Positions 36,927 through 45,751 of a DNA stretch of 64,000 nt are shown here, piece after piece (position 1 is the first letter of the stretch; each line of letters starts with the position of its first letter). The stretch is taken from contig CAYJFM010000002.1 of NCBI GenBank assembly GCA_964369805.1, forward strand, positions 20,617 to 84,616. Direction: 5' to 3'. Below the pieces are notes generated by a model. It made no database searches, was not told the origin of the DNA, and was given only the letters and a program-made list of their open reading frames with translations. Source of the DNA: CAYJHC01 sp964369805 (GTDB lineage: Bacteria > Bacillota > Clostridia > Peptostreptococcales > Anaerovoracaceae). A program made the translations under genes and the position numbers.

Positions 36927-37148
36927 ATGATAGAAGTTAGATTATTTGCAACCCTACGCAAAGGGCGAGATAAAATTCTCATGTTAGATTCAAAAGAATA
37001 TGCCACGGCCCTAGAAATTATTAACCACTTAGGTATAGAAAGGCAAGAAGTTGCTATCTGCCTAATTAATGGCTTTCATAGTAAGGTAGAAGATGAAGTA
37101 AAAGATGGTGATATTATTGCAATCTTTCCCCCAGTTGGTGGTGGTTAA
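36927..37148 (+). CDS. MoaD/ThiS-family sulfur-carrier protein
   Basis: A 73-residue beta-grasp protein ending IFPPVGGG. The C-terminal diglycine is the site of adenylation and thiocarboxylation in MoaD, the small subunit of molybdopterin synthase. It follows aor by 78 bases and is closed by a terminator, so it is probably in the same riboswitch-controlled transcript. It likely provides sulfur for the AOR pterin. There is no MoaE in the window. Confidence 0.9.
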   Translation: MIEVRLFATLRKGRDKILMLDSKEYATALEIINHLGIERQEVAICLINGFHSKVEDEVKDGDIIAIFPPVGGG

Positions 37149-37213
37149 ACTGCTGAACATACTTGCAGGAACACCCTATAATATAAAATGCAGCAGTGTA
37201 CGCTATTGTGTAG

Positions 37214-37247
37214 CCCATAATTTGAAAAATCAAATTATGGGTTTTTT
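37214..37247 (+). terminator. Terminator of the aor operon
   Basis: A perfect 11-bp stem (37214-37224 with 37231-37241, loop AAAAAT) followed by six Ts. Confidence 0.93.
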
Positions 37248-37371
37248 ATTTCAATTCATTTAGTCTTCCATGTATAATATATAAGAATTAATTCTTAATA
37301 ATTTCTTAAGAACTTCCCTACTATAACCTTAATGGGACTTTGGCGTACAATAACTTTAGGAGGTAAAGATT

Positions 37372-38076
37372 ATGTATAATGTTTTAATATGTGATGATGA
37401 GAGAGATATTGTAAATGCTTTAAAAATTTACTTAGGCAATGAAGGCTACAATCTAATAGAGGCTTTTAATGGAAAGGACGCTCTTGAGATTATTAACAAA
37501 GAGGAAGTCCACCTAATACTTATGGATATTATGATGCCTATTATGGATGGCATGGAAGCGACGCTAAAGATCCGTGAAATTTCTAATGCACCTGTAATAT
37601 TCCTTACAGCTAAGGGAGAGGATATGGATAAGATTATGGGATTAAGTATTGGTGCTGATGACTATATAACAAAGCCCTTTAATCCACTAGAAGTCGTTGC
37701 TCGTACAAAGTCACAGCTAAGAAGATATACTCTTCTTGGTAGTGTTAAACCTAGTAGTGACTTGCTTATTGCAGGCGGCCTTGAGCTAAATTATAAGAAA
37801 AAAGAAGTTGTTCTAGATGGAGAAGAAGTATTCCTTACACCTTTGGAACTTGAAGTTTTGAAGCTACTCATGGAGGGAAAAGGGCAAGTTTTCTCACCAA
37901 AAGAAATCTATAGTAAAGTTTGGGGAGACTGCCTTGTTGGAAGTGAAAATACTGTAGCTGTCCATATAAGACATCTCCGTGAAAAAATTGAAATAAACCC
38001 TAAGGAACCTAGATATATTAAAGTTGTCTGGGGACAAGGGTATAAAATTGAGGAAGGTGATTTTTATGAAAAATAA
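37372..38076 (+). CDS. OmpR/PhoB-family response regulator (VanR-like)
   Basis: A 234-residue protein with a receiver domain (acidic pair D8/D9, phosphoacceptor Asp52 in LMDIMMPIMDG, Lys101 in ITKPF) and a C-terminal winged helix (LTPLELEVLKLLMEGKG, NTVAVHIRHLREKIE). It overlaps its cognate kinase gene by 11 bases. Targets are unknown; the ABC operon downstream is a natural candidate. Confidence 0.95.
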   Translation: MYNVLICDDERDIVNALKIYLGNEGYNLIEAFNGKDALEIINKEEVHLILMDIMMPIMDGMEATLKIREISNAPVIFLTAKGEDMDKIMGLSIGADDYITKPFNPLEVVARTKSQLRRYTLLGSVKPSSDLLIAGGLELNYKKKEVVLDGEEVFLTPLELEVLKLLMEGKGQVFSPKEIYSKVWGDCLVGSENTVAVHIRHLREKIEINPKEPRYIKVVWGQGYKIEEGDFYEK

Positions 38077-40084
38077 TATAATAATTAAAGTCTCTGCCTT
38101 TGTATTAACGGTAGTATTTTTAATTGTGTTTGCTGGGTTTAGCGCTTTTAGCCTAGTGGGACATAATTCAGAACTTTTTCAAATTAGCAAAGAAGATGCC
38201 CTACGTAATGCTCTCACTTTAGAGACATATAGTCACTCTTTTTTATATGAGCACTTAAGTGCAGCAGATAGCCATGATACTATAGAGGATTCCAACCTTA
38301 AGGGAACAGCCATAAGTGTTACAAGCAAAGATGAAAAAGGGAAAGTAGACTATAATCGTAGCACATTGACTATATCCGAAAATGAAGCTGCTACTAAGTA
38401 TGACATCATTACAACCTATGATTCTGTAGACGTTCCCTATATTTACCCAAATGACACAATCGTAGAGCAAGATGAGAATGGTGTACCCACTAGAGTTTAT
38501 ACAATTACGGCATACATAGACTCATCTGAATATAGGTCCTCGATTATAAGTGTAATTGGAATTTTTTATGAAATAAAGCCTTACCTGCTACCAGTATTGA
38601 TCATTTCCTTTATTTTAGGTCTTATCACTTTTGTAATTTTAATCCGATCTACTGGCAATAACATAGAGAGGCCTGGTTGGTACTCTAAGTTTCCAATGGA
38701 ATTGATGATTGCTACCACATTCTTGTTAATTGCCTTCCCTCTTAATATCAGCTACTCCTACATGGATTCTTATTTTGAATTTTCAGCCGACAGCTTTTAC
38801 TACGGACTTTTGCTTTGTGCTGTATTTCTTATTGCGTCTATAATAGTTGCCCAAGCTTGGCTGTTTTGTAGGGCTATCAAAATGAATTACTTATGGAAAA
38901 ACTCTTTGTTAAACCTAATTACCCGTGGGATTATTAAAGTTTTTAAGCTCTTTGCCAAGGGAGGGAAAAGTCTAGGAACATCTAGTAAAACTGTGTTTTC
39001 TAAGTCAGAGCAGTATTTAAAAGAGCAGCTAAATCAAAGCCGTGAACATGAAAGCTCAAAGTACAATGAAAAACTTGTAGTTATGTGGGTATCCATCGCT
39101 TTAGGCTTTATAGCTTTCTTAAACTTTGTTATATTAGGCGGTATACTTACTAGCTGGGTCTATGGGCCTTACCTCTTTTTAGCATTAACTCAAATTTTCG
39201 TTAATGTACTTATCTTAGCCTTTGGTATTTACATGATTAACAAAACAATACCAATTATAGAAAGTATCAAAAAGCTTGCCTCAGGTGAGTTTAGCCATAA
39301 AATCAATCTTGACACTATGCCTCTTGGTCTTTACCATCATGCAAAGGATATCAATGAGATTGGAAATACTATTAACATTGTAGTTGATGAAGCTATGAAA
39401 AATGAAAGGTTAAAAACACAATTAATTACTAATGTCTCACATGATATAAAAACTCCCCTAACCTCTATAATTAACTATACTGACTTAATCAGCAAGGTTG
39501 AGAATAAGGGTGAACAGCTAGATGAGTATGTTGAAGTTTTACAAAGGCAATCGGAAAAGCTCAAAAGGTTAATTGAAGATTTAGTTGAAGCTTCTAAGGC
39601 TAGTAGTGGATCAGTCCAAGCCAATGTTGCCTCTATGGATCTTAATCTATTAATCAGCCAAGTAACCTGTGAATTTGAAGAAAAACTTAAAGATTCAAAA
39701 ATCGATCTTATAGTAAAGCCTGCTATAGACACAGACGGAACCGCCCCTCACATTAACGCAGATGGAAAACTTATGATTAGAGTTTTGGATAACTTACTAA
39801 CTAACATATCGAAATATGCCCTCGAAAACACAAGAGCCTATATAACAACTGAGCTTACTGATCAGAATATAAACCTGATATTCAAAAACGTTTCTAAGGA
39901 GCAACTAGACATCTCCCCTGATGAGCTTAAAGAGAGGTTTATCCGCGGGGATAAATCAAGACATACTGATGGCAACGGTCTTGGCCTGTCAATAGCAGAA
40001 AGCCTTATGCATGTTCAAGGAGGCACTCTGGACCTTGAAATTGATGGAGATTTATTTAAAGTAACCTTAGGTTTTACAAGGTAA
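38066..40084 (+). CDS. Membrane sensor histidine kinase with six membrane segments
   Basis: 672 residues from the ATG at 38066, placed inside the regulator's end. An upstream in-frame GTG would extend it needlessly. A helix at about 8-30, an extracellular domain of about 130 residues, then helices near 172-194, 212-232, 244-268, 337-360 and 366-392 are followed by a HAMP-like linker. The dimerisation domain has the phosphoacceptor His459 in NVSHDIKTPLTSI, and the ATPase domain has DNLLTNISKYA and GNGLGLSIAESL. The second cluster of helices is more than a plain VanS has. Confidence 0.93.
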   Translation: MKNNIIIKVSAFVLTVVFLIVFAGFSAFSLVGHNSELFQISKEDALRNALTLETYSHSFLYEHLSAADSHDTIEDSNLKGTAISVTSKDEKGKVDYNRSTLTISENEAATKYDIITTYDSVDVPYIYPNDTIVEQDENGVPTRVYTITAYIDSSEYRSSIISVIGIFYEIKPYLLPVLIISFILGLITFVILIRSTGNNIERPGWYSKFPMELMIATTFLLIAFPLNISYSYMDSYFEFSADSFYYGLLLCAVFLIASIIVAQAWLFCRAIKMNYLWKNSLLNLITRGIIKVFKLFAKGGKSLGTSSKTVFSKSEQYLKEQLNQSREHESSKYNEKLVVMWVSIALGFIAFLNFVILGGILTSWVYGPYLFLALTQIFVNVLILAFGIYMINKTIPIIESIKKLASGEFSHKINLDTMPLGLYHHAKDINEIGNTINIVVDEAMKNERLKTQLITNVSHDIKTPLTSIINYTDLISKVENKGEQLDEYVEVLQRQSEKLKRLIEDLVEASKASSGSVQANVASMDLNLLISQVTCEFEEKLKDSKIDLIVKPAIDTDGTAPHINADGKLMIRVLDNLLTNISKYALENTRAYITTELTDQNINLIFKNVSKEQLDISPDELKERFIRGDKSRHTDGNGLGLSIAESLMHVQGGTLDLEIDGDLFKVTLGFTR

Positions 40085-40106
40085 TCATAAAAAATTAGTA
40101 CATCTA

Positions 40107-40145
40107 AACCCGCTACGGAAATTTCTGTGGCGGGTTATTTTTTCC
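40107..40145 (+). terminator. Terminator of the two-component operon
   Basis: A long imperfect hairpin with arms AACCCGCTAC and GTGGCGGGTT followed by a T-rich run. It separates the kinase from the GntR/ABC operon. Confidence 0.8.
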
Positions 40146-40206
40146 CAAAAGTTTTCCTGCAAAAGTTTTTGGCAAAAGTTTTTACAGACTTTTTTTATAA
40201 ACTCTA

Positions 40207-40266
40207 TTGACAAACTTCCTAGCAAGGTTTATCATACAATCATAGTATGTTAGTTGAGTAACATAC
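40207..40266 (+). promoter_or_regulatory. Promoter and palindromic operator of the GntR/ABC operon
   Basis: TTGACA (40207-40212) and TATCAT (40230-40235) are 17 bp apart. From 40245 to 40266 lies a perfect inverted repeat: GTATGTTA, six bases, TAACATAC, directly over the expected transcript start. YtrA-type GntR proteins bind such sites in their own promoters, so autorepression by the next gene is likely. Confidence 0.72.
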
Positions 40267-40288
40267 CCAACCACTAAAGGAGGTTACT

Positions 40289-40660
40289 ATGATTATCAAT
40301 TTTGATGTTGATACACCCATATTTCAGCAAGTAGCTGACGAGCTATCCAATGGAATTATGATAGGCGCCTTCCTGGAAGAAGAAAAGGTTCCATCAGTTG
40401 CCGATCTTGCAGTTATGCTCAAGATTAATCCCGCTACAGCGCTTAAGGGAATAAATATCTTGGTAGATGACGGCATCCTCTATAAAAAAAGAGGCCTGGG
40501 AATGTTTGTTTCTACAGGAGCAAAGGAAAAGCTTTTTGCACAGAGAAAAGAAAACTTCTATTCCAAATATATAAAGGAAGTTCTAGCCGAAGGTGAAAGG
40601 CTTAATATCTCAAAGGAGGAAATCGCTTCTATGATACTTGGAGGTAAGAAAGATGAATGA
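40289..40660 (+). CDS. YtrA-subfamily GntR transcriptional regulator
   Basis: A 123-residue protein with a winged helix (PIFQQVADELSNGIMIGAF, KVPSVADLAVMLKINPATALKGINILVDDGILYKKRGLGMFV) and a short helical tail, the compact YtrA layout. It probably represses its own operon through the palindrome at 40245-40266. It has an AAGGAGG site and overlaps the ATPase gene by eight bases. Confidence 0.94.
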   Translation: MIINFDVDTPIFQQVADELSNGIMIGAFLEEEKVPSVADLAVMLKINPATALKGINILVDDGILYKKRGLGMFVSTGAKEKLFAQRKENFYSKYIKEVLAEGERLNISKEEIASMILGGKKDE

Positions 40661-41534
40661 AATAGAAATAAAAAATGTGACAAAGTACTATAAGTCTGCG
40701 AAGGCTTTAGATGGAGTAAGCCTAACTTTTGAAAAAGGAAAGATTTATGGTCTGCTTGGGAGAAATGGTGCAGGCAAGTCTACCCTAATTAAAGCAATAT
40801 GCAATAAAATTTTCATAAGCAATGGAGAAATACTGATTGACGGCATCCCTAGTGAAGAAAACGAGCGAGCGCAGTGCAAAGTGCAGGTAATGAGCGAAAC
40901 CAATATCATGCCTAATTTTAAGATTAAAGATGCTTTCAAACTAGCTATGATACTCAACCCCAACTTTGATATTGAATATGCTGAAAAATTAGCAAATCTG
41001 TTCGCCCTTGACCTAAAGAAAAAAGTAAAAACCCTATCCACAGGATATAGCTCCATATTAAAATTTATTTTAGCAATGAGCTCAAATGCGCCATATATTT
41101 TCCTTGACGAGCCTGTGTTAGGTCTTGATGCAACTCATAGGGAGTTTGTGTATAAGGTAATTATTTCAGTAAATATGAACACAGGTGCAGCTATAATTAT
41201 ATCAACACACATAATTGAAGAAATTTCAAATTTAATTGAAGACATCGTGATACTAACTGATGGAAAAGTTATTGAGAAGTCTGACAAGCAATCACTTGTT
41301 AATAGCTACTATTTAGTAAGCGGACCTTCTTCTCTAGTTGAGGAGTTTTCCCTTGGGAAAAAGGTAGTATCCGAACAAACTTTATGCGGTCTTGCTAACA
41401 AGTATATCAAAGGGCCCTTCCCAACTGAAAATGTTTCTGAATTAACTTTTTCAAAAGTCAATCTTCAGGAATTATTTGTAAAAATTGGCGGTGGCAAAGA
41501 GGAGGAATATTATGAATCTATTATCAACATGTAA
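40653..41534 (+). CDS. ABC transporter ATP-binding protein
   Basis: 293 residues from the ATG at 40653 (GGAGG site). Walker A is GRNGAGKST, Walker B IFLDEPVLGLDA, H-loop STHIIEE. The signature region reads LSTGYSS where LSGGQ is usual, as in some GntR-linked exporters. Cytoplasmic motor for the permease encoded next, whose start it overlaps by 23 bases. Confidence 0.93.
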   Translation: MNEIEIKNVTKYYKSAKALDGVSLTFEKGKIYGLLGRNGAGKSTLIKAICNKIFISNGEILIDGIPSEENERAQCKVQVMSETNIMPNFKIKDAFKLAMILNPNFDIEYAEKLANLFALDLKKKVKTLSTGYSSILKFILAMSSNAPYIFLDEPVLGLDATHREFVYKVIISVNMNTGAAIIISTHIIEEISNLIEDIVILTDGKVIEKSDKQSLVNSYYLVSGPSSLVEEFSLGKKVVSEQTLCGLANKYIKGPFPTENVSELTFSKVNLQELFVKIGGGKEEEYYESIINM

Positions 41535-42219
41535 GCTTCAATGGTTTTATCGAAAAAAAGACTTACTAATATTATTTTTAATCTTATCAACAATGCTTAT
41601 CGTAGCTACTGTTTTAATCCTAAACGCAACCTTTAATACAATGCAGCTAACCTTTGACTTTGCTTTATACGCATATCTTTTCGTTGGTGGCCTTATGCAA
41701 AGTGACCTACTATCCATTTGTATTCAAAACGGTATTTCTAGGAAAAGTTTTTATCTTTCTCATGCCATTAGCACTTTGCTTATTTCCGTTCTTCTGTCTG
41801 CCTATATGCTTATATTTCAAATGGTTTTGAACGCAATAACTTCTAGTATAGGTCACAGCACTTTACGAATAACTTCCAGCTTGACAGGACAGTTTTCAGA
41901 TAATTATCTAAGTCTATTCTTATATTTCCTTGCAGGAGCTATCTTCGCTGGTGGACTGGGAACTTTCCTTGGCAGTATGAACGTGAGAACAACCAAAACG
42001 CAAAAGATAATCATTTATGCTTCTGGATTTGCACTAAGCTTAATTAGTTTTTATGTTATTAGTGGTTATTTATGGGACTCTAATTTTGTTAAAGAGGTCA
42101 CTTCTTTTCTTGAAAAAATGTACAGTAATATATCTATCTTCGTTCCAATTAATTTAGTTTTTGCAGTCCTTGCTCTTGCCACTGGATGGTTATTTATTAG
42201 AAGATCCGAACTAAAGTAA
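41512..42219 (+). CDS. ABC transporter permease
   Basis: 235 residues from the ATG at 41512 (GGAGGA site), with about six hydrophobic helices starting near LLILFLILSTMLIVATVLIL. No strong family motif; the fold fits ABC-2-type permeases linked to YtrA regulators, which often export peptides or antibiotics. The substrate is unknown. Confidence 0.85.
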   Translation: MNLLSTCKLQWFYRKKDLLILFLILSTMLIVATVLILNATFNTMQLTFDFALYAYLFVGGLMQSDLLSICIQNGISRKSFYLSHAISTLLISVLLSAYMLIFQMVLNAITSSIGHSTLRITSSLTGQFSDNYLSLFLYFLAGAIFAGGLGTFLGSMNVRTTKTQKIIIYASGFALSLISFYVISGYLWDSNFVKEVTSFLEKMYSNISIFVPINLVFAVLALATGWLFIRRSELK

Positions 42220-42413
42220 TCTATTGAATTTGAATTTTTTATACTAAAGTTAATAGTGTAGTTACGAAAGTTTCTACACTATTTTTATATAAATATCAAT
42301 TTTTCATATACGCTCCAGTGGCTTTTTCTGAAATTTGTCTTCTTTGATTTTCTATATGTAAATTAAAGTGCAATTTCCTTAAAAGAAATGGTTAAGGGAA
42401 ATACCTAAAAGAA
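42220..42413. other. Intergenic leader upstream of the aconitase control region
   Basis: No gene is present. The first part could hold the end of the ABC transcript: GTGTAGTTACG and a later TCTACACTATTTT can form a weak hairpin. The functional signals are in the following 64 bases. Confidence 0.4.
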
Positions 42414-42477
42414 ATTGTATACATGTATACAATGCTATTGACAGCCCCATCGCAAACAATGTATACTCATATACAAG
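42414..42477 (+). promoter_or_regulatory. acn-icd promoter flanked and overlapped by GntR-type operators
   Basis: A perfect 20-bp palindrome ATTGTATACATGTATACAAT (42414-42433) ends four bases before TTGACA (42438-42443). A second, degenerate copy AATGTATACTCATATACAAG (42458-42477) covers the -10 hexamer TATACT (42462-42467), which is 18 bp from the -35. GTATAC-centred palindromes are typical of FCD-type GntR regulators, and one is encoded as the third gene of this operon. Repression of acn and icd by that regulator is the simplest reading. Confidence 0.78.
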
Positions 42478-42549
42478 ATACTTTGCTTAGAAAACTAAAC
42501 AAAGTAAAATACATTTATTAAATATACAATTATTAGGAGGAAATAGTTA

Positions 42550-44490
42550 ATGGGCAAAACACTAGCGCACAAAATCTTAGAAAACCACCTCATTGAAGGC
42601 GAAATGACAAAAGGCTCTGAAATCGTAATTAAAATCGACCAGACTCTGACTCAAGACTCAACAGGTACTATGGTATACCTACAGCTAGAAGCAATGGAAG
42701 TAGATAAAGTACAAACAGAACTTTCAGTAGCATATATCGACCACAACACACTTCAAACAGGCTTTGAAAATGCAGATGATCATGCATTCATAAAAAGCGT
42801 AGCTAAAAGACATGGAGTGCTTTTCTCTAAACCAGGTAATGGAATTTGTCACCAGTTACAACTAGAAAACTACGGAAAGCCAGGCAAAACTCTAATTGGC
42901 TCTGATAGCCACACACCTACAGGTGGCGGTCTTGGAATGATTGCAATAGGAGCAGGTGGTCTTGATGTTGCTGTAGCAATGGCAAAGGGAACATATAGCA
43001 TTAAAGTTCCAAACGTTGTTGGTGTTAAACTAGTCGGTGAGCTTAAGCCATGGTCATCAGCAAAGGATGTAATCCTTAAAGTACTAAGAACTCTAACTGT
43101 AAAAGGTGGAGTTGGAAATATTATCGAATACTATGGCGAAGGAGTTAAGTCTCTTTCTGTAACTGATAGAGCTACTATTACAAATATGGGTGCAGAACTT
43201 GGAGCAACAACTTCAGTATTCCCTAGTGATGAAAATACAAGAGTCTTTCTTAAGGAACAAGGAAGAGAAGATGACTATGTGGCACTTTCAGCTGATGAAG
43301 ACGCTGTTTATGATCATACTATCACAATTGATCTTTCGGAGCTTTCTCCACAAGCAGCAATGCCTCACAGCCCTGATAATGTAGAAGATATTTCAGTTAT
43401 AGGTAGAATCAAAGTTGACCAAGTTGCAATTGGTAGCTGTACTAACTCATCTTATACAGACTTAATGAAGGTTGCAAAGATTCTTGATGGCAAGAAGGTG
43501 CATGAAGATGTAAGCCTTGTTATCTCTCCAGGATCAAGCAAAATTTTAGATAAACTTGCACAAAATGGAGCACTTGCTAGTATGATTTCTGCGGGAGCTA
43601 GAATCATCGAGAATGCTTGCGGACCATGTATTGGTATGGGGCAGTCACCAAGATCAGGTGCTGTATCTCTAAGAACTTTTAACAGAAACTTCAAAGGAAG
43701 ATCTGGTACAATTGATGCTGATGTTTATCTAGTAAGCCCTGAAACTGCAGCAATTTCGGCAATTGAGGGTGTGCTAATTGACGGTTCAGAAATGAGCGGC
43801 AAAGGTGTATATACTGATGAAATGGTAAATGTTGAGTCAACAGATTTTAAATTCAACGATAACTTTATCGTTTATCCAAATGGTGCTAACAAAGAAAATA
43901 CGCCAGTTGAAATGGGTCCAAACATAAAGCCTTTCCCAAGAAACACAGCGCTTACAGATACAGTTGAAGGTGAAGTCACTCTTGTAACAGGCGACAATAT
44001 TACAACAGACGATATTATGCCATCAGATTCAAGACTACTTCCATATCGTTCAAATGTGCCTTACCTTTCAAACTTCTGCTTCGAGAAAATCGATGGAGAC
44101 TTTGCGAAGAGATGTTCAGTGGCAAAGGAATGTATTATTATCGGTGGTGATAACTATGGACAAGGAAGCTCAAGAGAGCATGCTGCCCTAGCTCCACTGC
44201 ATCTAGGAGTTAAGTTTGTAATCGCAAAATCATTTGCTAGAATTCATAGGTCTAACCTAATCAACAGCGGAATTATACCTTTTGAATTCGCTGACACAGC
44301 AGATTACGATAATCTAGTAGTTGGTGATAAACTAGTAATTAAAAATGCTTTATCACAAATTGAAAACCCATCGATTATTATCCAAAACCGATCAAATGGT
44401 AAAGAAATCGCTGTACACGCAAAACTTTCACCACTAGAAAAAGATATGATTTTAGCTGGTGGGAAAATCAACTATATTAAAGGTCAATAA
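42550..44490 (+). CDS. acn: Aconitate hydratase (aconitase)
   Basis: A 646-residue aconitase of the shorter, mitochondrial-like type. [4Fe-4S] ligands are the Cys of AIGSCTNSSYTD and the two in ENACGPCIGMGQSP. SDSHTPTGGGLGMIAIGAGG lies in the N-terminal domain, and the swivel domain has GQGSSREHAALAPLHLG. It isomerises citrate and isocitrate. It is the first gene of an acn-icd-gntR operon with an AGGAGG site. Citrate synthase is not in the window. Confidence 0.95.
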   Translation: MGKTLAHKILENHLIEGEMTKGSEIVIKIDQTLTQDSTGTMVYLQLEAMEVDKVQTELSVAYIDHNTLQTGFENADDHAFIKSVAKRHGVLFSKPGNGICHQLQLENYGKPGKTLIGSDSHTPTGGGLGMIAIGAGGLDVAVAMAKGTYSIKVPNVVGVKLVGELKPWSSAKDVILKVLRTLTVKGGVGNIIEYYGEGVKSLSVTDRATITNMGAELGATTSVFPSDENTRVFLKEQGREDDYVALSADEDAVYDHTITIDLSELSPQAAMPHSPDNVEDISVIGRIKVDQVAIGSCTNSSYTDLMKVAKILDGKKVHEDVSLVISPGSSKILDKLAQNGALASMISAGARIIENACGPCIGMGQSPRSGAVSLRTFNRNFKGRSGTIDADVYLVSPETAAISAIEGVLIDGSEMSGKGVYTDEMVNVESTDFKFNDNFIVYPNGANKENTPVEMGPNIKPFPRNTALTDTVEGEVTLVTGDNITTDDIMPSDSRLLPYRSNVPYLSNFCFEKIDGDFAKRCSVAKECIIIGGDNYGQGSSREHAALAPLHLGVKFVIAKSFARIHRSNLINSGIIPFEFADTADYDNLVVGDKLVIKNALSQIENPSIIIQNRSNGKEIAVHAKLSPLEKDMILAGGKINYIKGQ

Positions 44491-44503
44491 GAAAGCAAAG
44501 ACT

Positions 44504-44535
44504 ATAACAGAAAATCGATATCGGTTTTCTGTTAT
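44504..44535 (+). repeat. Intercistronic hairpin between acn and icd without U tail
   Basis: A 14-bp stem (ATAACAGAAAATCG with CGGTTTTCTGTTAT, one G-U) and ATAT loop lie 14 bases after the acn stop. No T run follows, so it is more likely an mRNA-stabilising or processing element than a terminator. Confidence 0.6.
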
Positions 44536-44596
44536 ATCTCAAGTATTGATATAACTTAGAAACCATAGTAACAAAATATATAAAGGAGAAATAAAA

Positions 44597-45733
44597 ATGG
44601 ATATCCAACAACACGTACAAGCTATTATAGATCACCAACTTGGTAGAATTGAAGCTATGAAAAAAGGTGAAGATTTTGTAGATTATCAAAGCCTAGATAA
44701 AATCATTATTGGAGTTATCGGAGGAGATGGTATCGGACCTGCAATTACAGGTCATGCTCACAGAGTTTTAGAAACTCTTCTTGCTGATAAAGTAGCTAAG
44801 GGCAAAGTTGAATTTAGAGTAATAGATGGATGTACTATTGAAAACAGAGCAGCTGCAGGAAAAGCTATTCCAGACGATGTTCTAGCTGAAATCAAAAAAT
44901 GCAACGTACTTCTAAAAGGGCCTACAACAACACCTAGAAAAGGTGATGCTTGGGCAAATGTTGAGAGTGCCAATGTAGCTATGAGAAAAGAACTTGATTT
45001 ATTTGCAAGTGTAAGACCTGTTAAGGTTCCAGAACTTGGTATCGACTGGACATTCTTCAGGGAAAATACTGAGTGCCTTTACGCTTTAGGTAGTCAAGGA
45101 ATCTCGATAGGGGAAGATTTGACTATGGACTTTAGAGTAATAACTACACAAGGTACTGAAAGAATCGCAAGACTTGCTTTCGAATATGCAAAAGCAAATG
45201 GCAAGAAAAAAGTCACTATTGTAACTAAGGCAAATGTAGTAAAAACTACAGACGGAAAGTTCCTAGATACTTGCAAAGAAGTTGCAAAAGAGTACCCTGG
45301 TATTGCAGTTGATGACTGGTACATTGATATTATGACAGCTAAACTAATTGATGAAAAAAGAAGAGGCGAGTTTGAAGTATTCATTCTTCCGAACCTATAT
45401 GGTGACATCCTAACTGATGAGGCAGCTGAATTCCAAGGTGGTGTTGGTACTGCAGGAAGCTCGAACTTAGGTAAAAGATACTCTATGTTTGAAGCTGTAC
45501 ATGGCTCAGCTCCTAGAATGGTTGAAGAAGGTAGAGACATCTATGCTGACCCTTGCAGCGTTATCAGAGCAGGAGCTATGCTACTTTCTCACATCGGATT
45601 CCAAGCTGAGGCTGATAAGCTATATGCAGCAATCGAAGAATGCACTATTACAGAGAAAAAACTTGTACTAACAGGTAGATCCGATGGTGCAACTGGAGCT
45701 GAGTTCGCTGACTACATTCTATCAAAGATTTAA
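44597..45733 (+). CDS. icd: Isocitrate dehydrogenase (isocitrate/isopropylmalate dehydrogenase family)
   Basis: A 378-residue beta-decarboxylating dehydrogenase. An unusual ~35-residue N-terminal extension precedes the nucleotide-fold start IIIGVIGGDGIGPAI. Substrate residues appear in ESANVAMRKELDLFASVRPV and FFRENTECLYA, metal ligands in LPNLYGDILTDEAAEFQGG, and the cofactor loop is FEAVHGSAPRM. Being next to aconitase favours isocitrate over isopropylmalate. With acn it makes 2-oxoglutarate for glutamate synthesis. Cofactor preference (NAD or NADP) cannot be read safely. Confidence 0.93.
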   Translation: MDIQQHVQAIIDHQLGRIEAMKKGEDFVDYQSLDKIIIGVIGGDGIGPAITGHAHRVLETLLADKVAKGKVEFRVIDGCTIENRAAAGKAIPDDVLAEIKKCNVLLKGPTTTPRKGDAWANVESANVAMRKELDLFASVRPVKVPELGIDWTFFRENTECLYALGSQGISIGEDLTMDFRVITTQGTERIARLAFEYAKANGKKKVTIVTKANVVKTTDGKFLDTCKEVAKEYPGIAVDDWYIDIMTAKLIDEKRRGEFEVFILPNLYGDILTDEAAEFQGGVGTAGSSNLGKRYSMFEAVHGSAPRMVEEGRDIYADPCSVIRAGAMLLSHIGFQAEADKLYAAIEECTITEKKLVLTGRSDGATGAEFADYILSKI

Positions 45734-45751
45734 GTTAGAGGAGATGTTAAT

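Noticed and set aside
45094..45540. Minus-strand frame of 148 codons
   Set aside because: Antisense shadow of icd with no ribosome site or recognisable motif.
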